Assembly: GCA_002478865.1 (NCBI GenBank) | Contig: DLJZ01000008.1 | Location: 94,257 to 158,256 of the forward strand | Length of the DNA stretch: 64,000 bases | Origin: Hungatella sp. UBA7603 | GTDB taxonomy: Bacteria > Bacillota > Clostridia > Lachnospirales > Lachnospiraceae | Direction of reading: 5' to 3' | Part shown: positions 1 through 8,086 of the stretch, in pieces | How positions within the stretch are numbered: position 1 is the first letter of the stretch | Layout: every line of letters begins with the position of its first letter | Made by a program: the position numbers and the translations under genes | The notes under the pieces: generated by a model | What the model was told of the DNA's origin: nothing | What the model saw: the letters and a program-made list of their open reading frames with translations, nothing else | The model's database searches: none

Positions 1-528
1 TATGCGCTGTCTATATCTGCAACCACCAGAAACCCAAGAGAAGGGGAGACGGATGGACGTGAATATTTTTTCGTGACTGAAGAAAACTTCCGGGATATGA
101 TTGAAAAAGATGCCCTGATTGAGTATGCTCAGTATGTAAAACATTTTTATGGAACTCCCAAAGAATATGTTTTAAATCAGATGAAAAAGGGCAAGGATGT
201 AATTCTGGAAATTGAAATACAAGGAGCGCTTAAAATTAAAGAACGCTTTCCTGAGACTATTTTGATTTTTGTTATGCCTCCTAGCGCAGAGGAACTTAAA
301 CGCAGACTGATCGGGCGAGGCACAGAGAGCATGGAAGTAATCAATGCCAGACTTCGCAGAGCCTCAGAAGAGGCAGAGGGTATGGAAGCTTATGACTATA
401 TCCTTATTAACGATAAGATAGAAACTTGTGTAGAAGCAATGCATAAGATGATACAAGTCCAGCATAATCGGGCATCCAATAATGGTGCGTTTTTATCTCA
501 GATTCGGGAAGAATTGAAGAAAATATAG
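1..528 (+). CDS. gmk: Guanylate kinase, 5'-truncated by the window edge
   Basis: Phosphorylates GMP to GDP with ATP in the cytoplasm. The reading frame is open from base 1 and already carries the GMP-binding block SISATTRNPREGE at fragment residues 4-16, followed by DGREYFF. About 30 N-terminal residues with the P-loop therefore lie outside the window. A GTG at 73 lies inside the gene and is not the start, because the GMP-binding block precedes it. The C-terminal LID and alpha/beta part are complete. rpoZ follows after 22 bases, the usual gmk-rpoZ pairing of Firmicutes. Identification is secure. Confidence 0.95.
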   Translation, partial: YALSISATTRNPREGETDGREYFFVTEENFRDMIEKDALIEYAQYVKHFYGTPKEYVLNQMKKGKDVILEIEIQGALKIKERFPETILIFVMPPSAEELKRRLIGRGTESMEVINARLRRASEEAEGMEAYDYILINDKIETCVEAMHKMIQVQHNRASNNGAFLSQIREELKKI

Positions 529-550
529 TGATTTAGAGAGGAGAACAAAG

Positions 551-805
551 ATGTTACATCCATCTTATTCAGATTTAATTAATGCAGTAAACAGCGAGGT
601 TGTACCAGGAGATGCTCCTGTCGTACAGAGCCGTTATTCAATTGTAATCGCAGCTGCAAAAAGAGCAAGACAGATCATCGGTGGTTCAGAGCCTACTATA
701 CCAAGTTACGGTAAAAAGCCACTTTCTGTTGCCGTAGAGGAGTTGTACGAAGGCCAAGTTAAGATTTTGAGCGAAGCGGACGCAACAGAAGAAGACGATA
801 ATTAA
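551..805 (+). CDS. rpoZ: DNA-directed RNA polymerase omega subunit
   Basis: Small RNA polymerase subunit that helps assembly of beta-prime. The 84-residue product starts MLHPSYSDLI and has the typical core VVQSRYSIVIAAAKRARQI at about residues 24-43, where Firmicutes omega folds around the beta-prime C-terminus. A GAGAGGAGA ribosome binding site lies 7 bases before the ATG. It follows gmk closely and is probably co-transcribed with it. The acidic C-terminal tail (EADATEEDDN) is normal for the family. Confidence 0.95.
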   Translation: MLHPSYSDLINAVNSEVVPGDAPVVQSRYSIVIAAAKRARQIIGGSEPTIPSYGKKPLSVAVEELYEGQVKILSEADATEEDDN

Positions 806-843
806 GAGAAAGGCCGTCTCCCTTTTGGTAGATGGCTTTTCTC
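806..843 (+). terminator. Hairpin after rpoZ, possible weak terminator or attenuator
   Basis: GAGAAAGGCCGTCTCC pairs imperfectly with GGTAGATGGCTTTTCTC around a TTTT loop. It starts directly after the rpoZ stop codon. There is no clear T-run after the stem, so it may only attenuate transcription into rimO. Confidence 0.45.
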
Positions 844-874
844 ATATACAAATATTTACGACGGGAGTTTTAAG

Positions 875-2215
875 ATGAAATTATTATGTATTTCACTGGG
901 CTGTGATAAGAATCTGGTTGATACCGAGATGATGCTTGGCCTTTTAAATAAAGATGGATATACCTTTACTGACGATGAACATGAGGCAGATGTTATTGTA
1001 ATCAATACCTGTTGTTTTATCGGAGATGCGAAGGAAGAGAGCATTAATACCATTTTAGAGATGGCTCAAAGAAAGATAGACGGAAATTGTAAGGCACTTA
1101 TTGTAACTGGTTGTCTTGCTCAGAGATATAAACAGGAGATTATTGATGAGATACCAGAAGTCGATGGAATTCTTGGTACCTCCACCTACGATGAGATCTC
1201 CAATGTGTTAAGAGAAGCTTTAAGCGGTGTAGAACATGTTCAGCGTTTCCACGATCTTCAGGGGATTCCTGAGATGGAAACAGGACGAGTTCTTACAACT
1301 GGAGGGCATTACGCATTCCTAAAAATTGCCGAAGGCTGTGATAAGCATTGTACTTACTGTATCATTCCTACTTTGCGTGGCAATTACCGCAGTGTTCCTA
1401 TGGAACGACTTTTAAAAGAAGCAGAGGAACTTGCAAGTAAAGGCGTAAAGGAACTTATTTTAGTTGCTCAGGAAACTACGCTTTACGGTGTGGATTTATA
1501 TGGCAAGAAATCTCTTCCTGAACTCTTAAAGAAACTTTGCCGCATCTCCGGGATTCAGTGGATTAGAGTTCAGTATTGCTATCCTGAGGAAATTACAGAT
1601 GAATTGATTCAGACAATAAAAGAAGAAGAAAAAATCTGTCATTATCTTGACTTGCCTATTCAGCATGCCAGCGATCGTATTTTAAAACTTATGGGACGTA
1701 GAACTACGAAAAATCAGCTTAGAGAGATTGTAGGGAAGCTTCGCAAAGAGATACCTGATATTGCACTTCGTACCACTTTGATCTCTGGTTTCCCAGGTGA
1801 AACAGAGGAAGATCACGAGGAGCTTATGGAATTCGTAGATGAGTTGGAATTTGAGCGTCTAGGAGTATTTGCTTATTCCGCAGAAGAAGATACACCAGCG
1901 GCAGGTTTTGCTAATCACGTAGATCAAGAAGTGAAAGAGGAACGCCGTGATGCTATCATGGAACTTCAGCAGGAAATTTCCTTAGATCATTCCGAGTCTA
2001 TGGTTGGAAAGACAGTAGAAGTTATGATTGAAGGCAAAGTAGCAGATGAAAATGCTTATGTAGGACGTACTTATATGGATTGCCCTGGTGTGGATGGTAT
2101 GATATTTGTCCAGACAGGTGTGGAATTGATGTCAGGTGATTTTGCCAAGGTTCGGGTTACCGGAGCTATGGAATATGATTTGATGGGAGAGTTGGAAGAT
2201 GAATTTACCGAATAA
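875..2215 (+). CDS. rimO: Ribosomal protein S12 methylthiotransferase RimO
   Basis: Radical SAM enzyme that adds a methylthio group to the conserved aspartate of ribosomal protein S12. The 446-residue product has an N-terminal MTTase domain with SLGCDKNLVD at 7-16 and cluster cysteines C10, C46 and C80. The radical SAM triad is C155, C159 and C162 (CDKHCTYC), and a C-terminal TRAM domain covers about 375-440. SLGCxKNxVD favours RimO over MiaB. The GGGAG ribosome binding site before ATG 875 supports the start. The last 17 bases overlap pgsA, so the two are translationally linked. Confidence 0.93.
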   Translation: MKLLCISLGCDKNLVDTEMMLGLLNKDGYTFTDDEHEADVIVINTCCFIGDAKEESINTILEMAQRKIDGNCKALIVTGCLAQRYKQEIIDEIPEVDGILGTSTYDEISNVLREALSGVEHVQRFHDLQGIPEMETGRVLTTGGHYAFLKIAEGCDKHCTYCIIPTLRGNYRSVPMERLLKEAEELASKGVKELILVAQETTLYGVDLYGKKSLPELLKKLCRISGIQWIRVQYCYPEEITDELIQTIKEEEKICHYLDLPIQHASDRILKLMGRRTTKNQLREIVGKLRKEIPDIALRTTLISGFPGETEEDHEELMEFVDELEFERLGVFAYSAEEDTPAAGFANHVDQEVKEERRDAIMELQQEISLDHSESMVGKTVEVMIEGKVADENAYVGRTYMDCPGVDGMIFVQTGVELMSGDFAKVRVTGAMEYDLMGELEDEFTE

Positions 2216-2741
2216 GCTAACGATTTTAAGGGTTATCATGATTCCGTTTTTTGTTTTGTTTCTTCTGCTAGAGGGCGGTGCCAATGCCAATTATCGTTGG
2301 ATTGCAGCTGCTATATTTATTATCGCAAGCTTTACGGATTTGTTGGATGGAATGATTGCAAGAAAATATGGACTGGTAACAAATTTCGGAAAGTTTATGG
2401 ATCCGTTAGCGGATAAGCTTTTAGTTTGTTCTGGACTTATCTGCTTTACAGCATTAAATCAGCTTTCTGCATGGGTTGTTATCGTTATCATAAGCCGAGA
2501 ATTTATTATTAGTGGATTTCGACTGGTGGCTTCTGATAATGGAATTGTCATTGCAGCAAGCAAATGGGGGAAGTTTAAAACGGCTTCCCAAATGATCATG
2601 TCTGTTCTTCTTATGGTGAATATACCGTTGTTAACGCCAGTGACAGTTGTATTTGTCTGGCTGGCAGTCATCCTTACGATCGTATCGCTGATTGATTATA
2701 TCGTAAAGAATTATAAGGTTCTTACAGAAGGGAGTATGTAA
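2199..2741 (+). CDS. pgsA: CDP-diacylglycerol--glycerol-3-phosphate 3-phosphatidyltransferase
   Basis: Makes phosphatidylglycerophosphate, the committed step to phosphatidylglycerol and cardiolipin, at the inner face of the membrane. The CDP-alcohol phosphotransferase signature DG(x2)AR(x8)G(x3)D(x3)D is present as D50, G51, A54, R55, G64, D68 and D72. Several hydrophobic segments follow, and the 180-residue length is normal. It overlaps the rimO 3' end by 17 bases and precedes cinA by 5 bases, so it belongs to one operon. Confidence 0.93.
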   Translation: MNLPNKLTILRVIMIPFFVLFLLLEGGANANYRWIAAAIFIIASFTDLLDGMIARKYGLVTNFGKFMDPLADKLLVCSGLICFTALNQLSAWVVIVIISREFIISGFRLVASDNGIVIAASKWGKFKTASQMIMSVLLMVNIPLLTPVTVVFVWLAVILTIVSLIDYIVKNYKVLTEGSM

Positions 2742-2746
2742 TCATT

Positions 2747-3994
2747 ATGGTTGTCGAACTGATTTCAGTTGGAACAGAGCTTTTGCTCGGTAATATTGTA
2801 AATACGAACACCCAGTATCTAGCGGAAAAGTGTGCTCTTTTAGGTTTATCCATGTATCATCAGGTGACAGTTGGAGACAACAGGGAGCGTTTGTCCCAGG
2901 TGTTAAAAACTGCCCTGGACCGTTCCGATGTCGTGATTCTAACCGGTGGTCTTGGACCTACGGAGGATGATCTGACAAAAGAAGTTTGTGCTGAGGTCAT
3001 GGGATTTTCCTTGGAAGAGGATGATCACACAAGAGACCTGATCACAGAATATTTTAAGAACAGTATTTATAAAGAAATACCGGATAATAACTGGAAACAG
3101 GCCTTGGTTCCTCATGGGGCCAAAGTATTAGACAACCATAATGGAACAGCTCCTGGACTTATTCTTGAAAAAGATGGAAAGACAGCAATATTACTTCCTG
3201 GACCTCCCGGAGAGTTGAAACCGCTCTTTGAAGAACAGGTATTTCCTTATTTACAGGAACGTCAGCCGGAAGTGATTCGCTCTCAGATGATTAAGTTATG
3301 TGGTCAGGGAGAGAGTCAGGTAGAAGACAAGCTTTTAGATCTGATTAATGGACAATCAAATCCCACAATTGCAACCTATGCGAAGACGGCAGAGGTCCAC
3401 TTACGGATCACTGCCAAAGCTTCTAATGAAGAGGAAGCAAAGGAACTTTTAAAACCCGTCGTAAAAGAGATTAAGAGTCGCTTTGGCAACGATGTGTTTA
3501 CCACGAAAGAAGAGGAAACCATGGAAATGGCTGTGGTTCGTCTTCTTAAAAAGCATGAGTTAACAGTGACAACAGCAGAATCCTGTACAGGAGGATTGAT
3601 TTCAGGCCGTATTGTCAATGTATCAGGAGCTTCCGAGGTGTTTCGAGAGGGATTTGTTACTTATTCCAATAAGGCAAAGAGAAAGCGTTTGAACGTAAAT
3701 AAAAGCACTCTGAAACAATACGGTGCCGTCAGCAAGCAGACCGCGAAAGAAATGGCACTGGGCGGAGTTTTTGCTACTGGTGCAGATGTTTGCATTGCAG
3801 TAACAGGAATAGCAGGACCGATTTCCGAAGGTGAAAAGCCTGTTGGTCTGGTATATATTGCTTGCTATCTGAAGGATAAAGTGAAAGTGGAAGAATACCA
3901 CTTTAAAGGAAACCGTGAGAAAATCAGAGAACAGTCTGTTGTAAAAGCTCTTGATTTATTACGACGTTCCATTCTTTCCAATTACAATACCTGA
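2747..3994 (+). CDS. cinA: CinA-family nicotinamide-nucleotide amidase / competence-damage protein
   Basis: Two-domain protein. An N-terminal MoCF-biosynthesis-like domain (about 1-170) contains GTELLLGNIVNTN, TGGLGPTEDDLTKE and PGPPGELKPLF. A C-terminal CinA domain (about 255-410) contains TAESCTGGLISGRI, the NMN amidohydrolase core. Family members recycle NMN in the pyridine nucleotide cycle, and in competent bacteria cinA lies next to recA. Here recA does not follow. The next genes are lineage-specific unknowns. The 415-residue length is complete. Confidence 0.92.
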   Translation: MVVELISVGTELLLGNIVNTNTQYLAEKCALLGLSMYHQVTVGDNRERLSQVLKTALDRSDVVILTGGLGPTEDDLTKEVCAEVMGFSLEEDDHTRDLITEYFKNSIYKEIPDNNWKQALVPHGAKVLDNHNGTAPGLILEKDGKTAILLPGPPGELKPLFEEQVFPYLQERQPEVIRSQMIKLCGQGESQVEDKLLDLINGQSNPTIATYAKTAEVHLRITAKASNEEEAKELLKPVVKEIKSRFGNDVFTTKEEETMEMAVVRLLKKHELTVTTAESCTGGLISGRIVNVSGASEVFREGFVTYSNKAKRKRLNVNKSTLKQYGAVSKQTAKEMALGGVFATGADVCIAVTGIAGPISEGEKPVGLVYIACYLKDKVKVEEYHFKGNREKIREQSVVKALDLLRRSILSNYNT

Positions 3995-4017
3995 TAAAAT
4001 CCGAGAGGAGATAAAAT

Positions 4018-5358
4018 TTGGATACCCGATTACTGAAAAAACAGATGACTACAGCATATCAATACTCTTATGTAAGGCTAGTGCTAAATTATTATACTCT
4101 ATTTGAATCCATTGCTGAGGAACCTCGTGTTTCTGAACATGTTTCTGATTGCAGCACACGACTAAATGAACTTCTTTCTGATTATTATTCCGGTAAAGAT
4201 GTTTTAGAGGGAGTGCTAGCTCTTAGAGAAGATATTACCCGTAAAGTTGAAGTGATGACTTCCTATGCGGACTGCTTTCAAATTTTTGAGTACGTATTAA
4301 ACCGTTTGGAAAGAAAGTTTAAAGTAATGCCTGCAAGCTCAATTCATGATGATGCTTTCGCAAAACGTCTATTGGAGTATATTACAGGATCCAGCGAGAC
4401 AGCTGTTATGAATGGAAGAATCAAAGAAGTAATAGGACAGCTACCGGTTCGACTTACAAAGCAGAAGTTTTTCAGCCTTGTAATGGAGGGCCTTTCGGTA
4501 TATATTGGCTCTCCCATGGAAAACCTTAAAGATATGATGTATACTCTTCGGACTGAATCTATGACTCGGCTTCCAAAAGATATGGATCAAGGTTACCAGG
4601 AGTTTTATAAACTTTTGGAGCAGCTTCGTAGTATTGATTATAAGAATATGACAGCCGAAAGTTATGAAAATGCAATGGAAGATCTGGGAACGGTTTCAGA
4701 AGGGCTTACGAAAGAATCTGGATTTTATGTGATGCTTCAGGAAATCGTCAATGATTTCTGTGTCCTCATTTTGTCGGGTTCAGAAGCGGTTGTGGATGTA
4801 AAAGAAGAGGAATTATATTCTTCTGTTATAAAGGAGATTCTTCATAATTTTTCCAAAGAAGAGGATTCTTTTGGTTCCAATGAAATTTTTCTTAAGCTCA
4901 CCCAGATGGAAGGCAGACAGGAAACTTTATATGAAAAATATCTAAGGATTGAACTTCCACAGGCGGATGAAGAATGGTATTTAGATCCCTTTTATATAAA
5001 ATCAGCGAACGTAGACATTCTTTTGTCTGAGAGCAGTTTTGCTGAATTAAAATGCTTATCTTCTAAGGAAGAGTCTGAAAAGACAGAGGAAGAAGTTTTA
5101 GTAGATCGTAATTCTCTGGAAAAAGAAGCAGGTGCGTATTTAAAGGAACTGGAAGATGTTTTTGCCGGATCTTCAAAACAGGTGGTACGTGCCATAATGG
5201 CGAAGGTTTTATCAGACCTTCCCGTGTATTTCGGTTCTATTGATGAAATTCAATCGTATATCACAGGAAGCCTTACGAGCTGTCTGGACGAAGCGGAAAA
5301 AGAAACCTGCAAGGAATTATTGGAAGAGCTGATGGATGATGAAAATAAGCTGGTTTGA
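4018..5358 (+). CDS. Conserved protein of unknown function, mostly alpha-helical
   Basis: I do not recognise a characterised family. The 446-residue product starts at TTG 4018, supported by GAGAGGAG 8 bases upstream. It is acidic and predicted largely helical, with no signal peptide, membrane span or obvious catalytic motif. Charged stretches (for example EESEKTEEEVLVDRNSLEKE near 357-376) suggest surface or coiled-coil regions. It overlaps the next small gene by 23 bases, so the two products probably act together. The neighbourhood (cinA upstream, DUF2953/gerW downstream) hints at, but does not prove, a sporulation or envelope link. Confidence 0.75.
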   Translation: MDTRLLKKQMTTAYQYSYVRLVLNYYTLFESIAEEPRVSEHVSDCSTRLNELLSDYYSGKDVLEGVLALREDITRKVEVMTSYADCFQIFEYVLNRLERKFKVMPASSIHDDAFAKRLLEYITGSSETAVMNGRIKEVIGQLPVRLTKQKFFSLVMEGLSVYIGSPMENLKDMMYTLRTESMTRLPKDMDQGYQEFYKLLEQLRSIDYKNMTAESYENAMEDLGTVSEGLTKESGFYVMLQEIVNDFCVLILSGSEAVVDVKEEELYSSVIKEILHNFSKEEDSFGSNEIFLKLTQMEGRQETLYEKYLRIELPQADEEWYLDPFYIKSANVDILLSESSFAELKCLSSKEESEKTEEEVLVDRNSLEKEAGAYLKELEDVFAGSSKQVVRAIMAKVLSDLPVYFGSIDEIQSYITGSLTSCLDEAEKETCKELLEELMDDENKLV

Positions 5359-5668
5359 CCGTCTGTATGTAGGCGAAAAGGCCAAGAAGAAACGGTATAG
5401 AATCATACAGGGAATTCGAAAATCAAAGCCAAAATCGGATATTTATGTGATTACGCCCGCTTCAAATGGGAATAATATACTTGATATCTACCCCACTGCG
5501 GAATTATTTGCCCCTTTTTTCAGTAAAGAAGAGGTTTTTATATTAGGCATTGCAGCTGATTATTGGGAGGCATTGGAGGTGGCCGGACGTATGGTTCATG
5601 ACATGTACCGGATAACAGGTGGCTTCGATTTATCTACCTTTTTAGATGAGGAAGCCGGTAAGGTGTGA
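5336..5668 (+). CDS. Conserved small protein of unknown function
   Basis: 110 residues with a basic N-terminus (GEKAKKKRYRIIQGIRKSKP) followed by an alpha/beta-like segment with VITPASNGNNILDIYP. I do not recognise a named domain. It starts at ATG 5336, with a second ATG at 5339, inside the end of the preceding gene. No membrane segment is visible. The 23-base overlap suggests a partner of the 446-residue protein. Its stop lies 8 bases before the start chosen for the DUF2953 gene. Confidence 0.75.
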   Translation: MMKISWFDRLYVGEKAKKKRYRIIQGIRKSKPKSDIYVITPASNGNNILDIYPTAELFAPFFSKEEVFILGIAADYWEALEVAGRMVHDMYRITGGFDLSTFLDEEAGKV

Positions 5669-5675
5669 GGTGTCC

Positions 5676-6569
5676 ATGCTTCATATAATTTTATTGATAT
5701 TAAAAATATTAGGACTTATTTTACTGGTCATACTGGGACTTCTTTTGGCAGTTCTTCTGGCTGTGCTTTTTGTACCTGTAAGATATCATGGATCTGGTTC
5801 ATATTACGAGAAAGGAAGGGGAAGCGCCGGCGTCTCCTGGCTGCTACATATCCTTTCTATACGGTTTCGGTATGACGAAGACTTAACGATGACCGTACGA
5901 CTCTTTGGATTTCGTATTATGAAACCTAAAAAGCTGGATCGAGAACTAGAAGAAGCAGAAGATATCTTGGTTCAGGCTATGGAGAGAATCGAACCAGAAC
6001 CGCTAAAAGATGCGAAAGAGGCAAAGGAAAAGGTTCAGAGTGAAATCAAGAAACTCCCTGAGATCTTTGAACCGATTAAAGACGAAGAAAAGATAAAGAA
6101 ACCCTTCTTTTTAACTTCCTTATGGGAAAAAGGAAAGAAGAGAATCTTACGTTTTTTTACAAAACTTAAGTTTTTTTTTCGTAGAGTCTGTGATACACTA
6201 AAGACAGTAAAAGAGAAAAAAGATGAAATTTTTTCCTGGATTTCCAGCAAGGAGAACCAGAAAACCGTTAAACTATTTCTAAAACAAGGGAAAAAGCTGA
6301 TCCGTCACATACTTCCCGTAAAGGGAAAAGGCAGCATTACATTTGGTTTTGATGACCCGTATTTGACAGGTCAAGTGCTGATGTATTCCAGCGTCATATA
6401 TCCATTCGTCCATAAACATCTTGATTTGTATCCGATGTTTGACCAGGCTATTTTTCAGGCGGAAGGAACATTTCGTGGAAGAATTCGAATAGGTACTGCA
6501 CTATTGATAGGATCACGTATGCTGATGGATAAAAATTTCAGGATGATGTTGAGGAAATGGCTTCGATAA
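5676..6569 (+). CDS. DUF2953 membrane protein
   Basis: The product has a strong N-terminal hydrophobic anchor (MLHIILLILKILGLILLVIL) followed by VLFVPVRYHGSG, the start of a DUF2953 domain. A very basic, lysine-rich middle lies at about 130-200. The frame is open back to ATG 5646, but ATG 5676 gives the expected membrane-anchored N-terminus and leaves the upstream gene clear. In clostridia and bacilli DUF2953 proteins (YtfI type) sit directly before gerW/ytfJ, as here, so a spore-envelope role is likely but not proven. Confidence 0.85.
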   Translation: MLHIILLILKILGLILLVILGLLLAVLLAVLFVPVRYHGSGSYYEKGRGSAGVSWLLHILSIRFRYDEDLTMTVRLFGFRIMKPKKLDRELEEAEDILVQAMERIEPEPLKDAKEAKEKVQSEIKKLPEIFEPIKDEEKIKKPFFLTSLWEKGKKRILRFFTKLKFFFRRVCDTLKTVKEKKDEIFSWISSKENQKTVKLFLKQGKKLIRHILPVKGKGSITFGFDDPYLTGQVLMYSSVIYPFVHKHLDLYPMFDQAIFQAEGTFRGRIRIGTALLIGSRMLMDKNFRMMLRKWLR

Positions 6570-6586
6570 AGGAGGAATTGCTTTCG

Positions 6587-6997
6587 ATGGCAGAGAATAA
6601 TTTTACATCTACGGTAGAAGCCCTGTTTAAAGGGATGGATGCCTTTGTAGCAACGAAAACAGTAGTAGGAGATGCAGTAAAGGTGGATGACGCAATTATT
6701 CTTCCTTTGGTGGATGTGACCTGCGGTATGGCTGCTGGTTCCTTTGCAGAGAACGCAAAACAGCGTGGTGCAGGTGGGATGCATGCAAAGATGAGCCCTA
6801 GTGCAGTTCTTATTATTCAAAATGGAGTAACAAAGCTAGTGAATATTAAACAGCAAGACGCTGTTACAAAGATCTTGGACATGGTTCCTGATTTTGTGAA
6901 TAAGTTTACTGGAGGATCAAAAGAAGTTTCTTCAGATGCATTAAAAGTTGCAGAGGAAATGGCCGCTGCTCAGGAGAAAGAAAACGAAGAGTCATAA
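6587..6997 (+). CDS. GerW family sporulation protein (YtfJ-like)
   Basis: Short soluble protein of the GerW/YtfJ family, which in Bacillus is forespore-expressed and needed for normal germination. Family features seen: GMDAFVATKTVVGDAV, then ILPLVDVTCGMAAGSFAE and a glycine-rich GGMHAKMSPSAVLII. ATG 6557 is also in frame, but it lies upstream of the AAAGGAGG at 6568-6575, which points to ATG 6587 (MAENNFTS). It directly follows the DUF2953 gene, the conserved order. Confidence 0.88.
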   Translation: MAENNFTSTVEALFKGMDAFVATKTVVGDAVKVDDAIILPLVDVTCGMAAGSFAENAKQRGAGGMHAKMSPSAVLIIQNGVTKLVNIKQQDAVTKILDMVPDFVNKFTGGSKEVSSDALKVAEEMAAAQEKENEES

Positions 6998-7050
6998 GTA
7001 GGGGATAAGCCGCATAGGATATCATATAGCTGAATGAATTGAGGGATGAT

Positions 7051-7188
7051 ATGAGAAGAGTATGCGGACTTATGCTGTTCTGCTTCGGAGCAGGTATGGC
7101 GATCCTGCTTTTTATCCCGGCAACAATTGTTACGATTTTATTTATCATTGGATGTCTGGTATTGGGATATAACCTGTTCTGTTGTTGA
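7051..7188 (+). CDS. 45-residue single-span membrane peptide
   Basis: A small ORF starts at ATG 7051 with GAGGG six bases upstream. The product begins MRRVCGLMLFCFGAGMAILL, has a short basic N-terminus, then about 35 hydrophobic residues forming one or two spans, and ends LFCC. It sits between gerW and a strong terminator at 7211-7247, so it is the last gene of this transcript. The good ribosome binding site and position support expression. The function is unknown, and a small spore- or envelope-membrane protein is a reasonable guess. Confidence 0.65.
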   Translation: MRRVCGLMLFCFGAGMAILLFIPATIVTILFIIGCLVLGYNLFCC

Positions 7189-7210
7189 GAGAACATTGCC
7201 ATATATTATA

Positions 7211-7252
7211 AAAGGGGGACTGGTTTAAATACAAACCATCCCCCTTTAAAAT
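7211..7252 (+). terminator. Rho-independent terminator after the gerW unit
   Basis: AAAGGGGGACTGGTTT pairs with AAACCATCCCCCTTT around a 6-base loop. This is a long, stable stem followed by an A/T stretch. It closes the gmk-to-gerW group. Confidence 0.85.
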
Positions 7253-7320
7253 TAGAATAGAGCGCCTGGATTGCCAGACGGAAATCTTTATATAATAGAT
7301 CGTTATTGTATCTATTACAT

Positions 7321-7350
7321 AAAAAAATACCCCTGACTATTTCAGTCAGG
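7321..7350 (-). terminator. Rho-independent terminator of rpmB
   Basis: Read on the minus strand, CCTGACTGAAATAGTCAGG is followed by GGTATTTTTTT, 12 bases past the rpmB stop codon. Confidence 0.85.
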
Positions 7351-7362
7351 AGTTTCCCTCGA

Positions 7363-7548
7363 TTAAGCTCTTTCTACTAATCCGGATCTTAAGCAGGAAG
7401 TACATACGTACATCTTCTTAGTACCGCCTGTAACCTTTACTTTAACGGACTTTACATTTGCTTTCCACATCTTGTTGGATCTTCTATGGGAATGGCTCAC
7501 TGCGTTGCCAAAGTGAGCAGCTTTTTCACAAATAGTACATTTAGCCAT
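7363..7548 (-). CDS. rpmB: 50S ribosomal protein L28, zinc-binding form
   Basis: Large-subunit ribosomal protein. The 61-residue product has paired cysteines C4/C7 and C49/C52 that make the zinc ribbon of the C+ form. Its core is NAVSHSHRRSNKMWKAN, typical of L28. It has an AAGGAGGTG ribosome binding site, a good sigma-A promoter (7608-7636) and its own terminator, so it is a monocistronic unit divergent from the Asp23-FakA genes. This is the rpmB-yloU-yloV arrangement known in Firmicutes. Confidence 0.96.
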   Translation of the reverse strand: MAKCTICEKAAHFGNAVSHSHRRSNKMWKANVKSVKVKVTGGTKKMYVCTSCLRSGLVERA

Positions 7549-7607
7549 GATTGCACCTCCTTAAAAGTAACTTGGACTTTTTTTATTGAAAAATCCACAA
7601 CAAGTGT

Positions 7608-7636
7608 ATGATAACAGAAAACACATTGATTTGCAA
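7608..7636 (-). promoter_or_regulatory. Sigma-A promoter of rpmB
   Basis: On the minus strand TTGCAA (7631-7636), a 17-base spacer and TATCAT (7608-7613), about 55 bases upstream of the rpmB ATG. Confidence 0.75.
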
Positions 7637-7651
7637 GTGAAAAATAAAAAT

Positions 7652-7683
7652 TTGTTTCTTTTTTTGGAAAAATAATGTATAAT
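7652..7683 (+). promoter_or_regulatory. Probable sigma-A promoter of the Asp23/FakA genes
   Basis: A perfect TATAAT lies at 7678-7683 in an A/T-rich tract, 33 bases before the Asp23 ATG. The -35 is weak: TTGTTT at 7652 has a 20-base spacer, and TTTCTT at 7655 has 17. It is divergent from the rpmB promoter. Confidence 0.5.
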
Positions 7684-7715
7684 CAAAAGAGACAGAAAGA
7701 ACGGAGGTAGAGACT

Positions 7716-8072
7716 ATGAAGGGTTATATCAATAATAAACTGGGCGAAATCCAGGTAAGCCCTGATGTTATCGCTATGTATGCCGGAACTACTGCGGTAG
7801 AATGCTTCGGTATTGTCGGTATGGCGGCTGTCAGCATGAAAGATGGACTCGTTAAGCTTTTAAAGCGAGAAGGCCTGACTCACGGAATCAATGTGAACAT
7901 CCAGGACAACCATATTACGATTGATTTCCATGTTATCATTGCATATGGGATCAGTATTTCTGCAGTTGCTGATAATCTGATTGAGAATGTAAAATACAAA
8001 GTAGAAGAATTCACTGGAATGACAGTAGATAAAATTAACATCTATGTTGAAGGCGTAAGAGTGATTGATTAA
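7716..8072 (+). CDS. Asp23/Gls24 family envelope stress protein (YloU-like)
   Basis: The 118-residue Asp23-fold protein has the family core GEIQVSPDVIAMYAGTTAVE at its start and HITIDFHVIIAYGISIS in the middle. Family members are abundant cytosolic or membrane-associated proteins linked to envelope homeostasis; YloU is the Bacillus member next to yloV. A CGGAGGTAG ribosome binding site precedes ATG 7716. The FakA-like gene follows after 14 bases, an old and well conserved pairing whose reason is not settled. Confidence 0.9.
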   Translation: MKGYINNKLGEIQVSPDVIAMYAGTTAVECFGIVGMAAVSMKDGLVKLLKREGLTHGINVNIQDNHITIDFHVIIAYGISISAVADNLIENVKYKVEEFTGMTVDKINIYVEGVRVID

Positions 8073-8086
8073 GGAGGAAACTACCT

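Noticed and set aside
73-528. GTG 73 as the gmk start
   Set aside because: The same frame upstream of 73 encodes the conserved GMP-binding block, so the gene simply runs in from outside the window.
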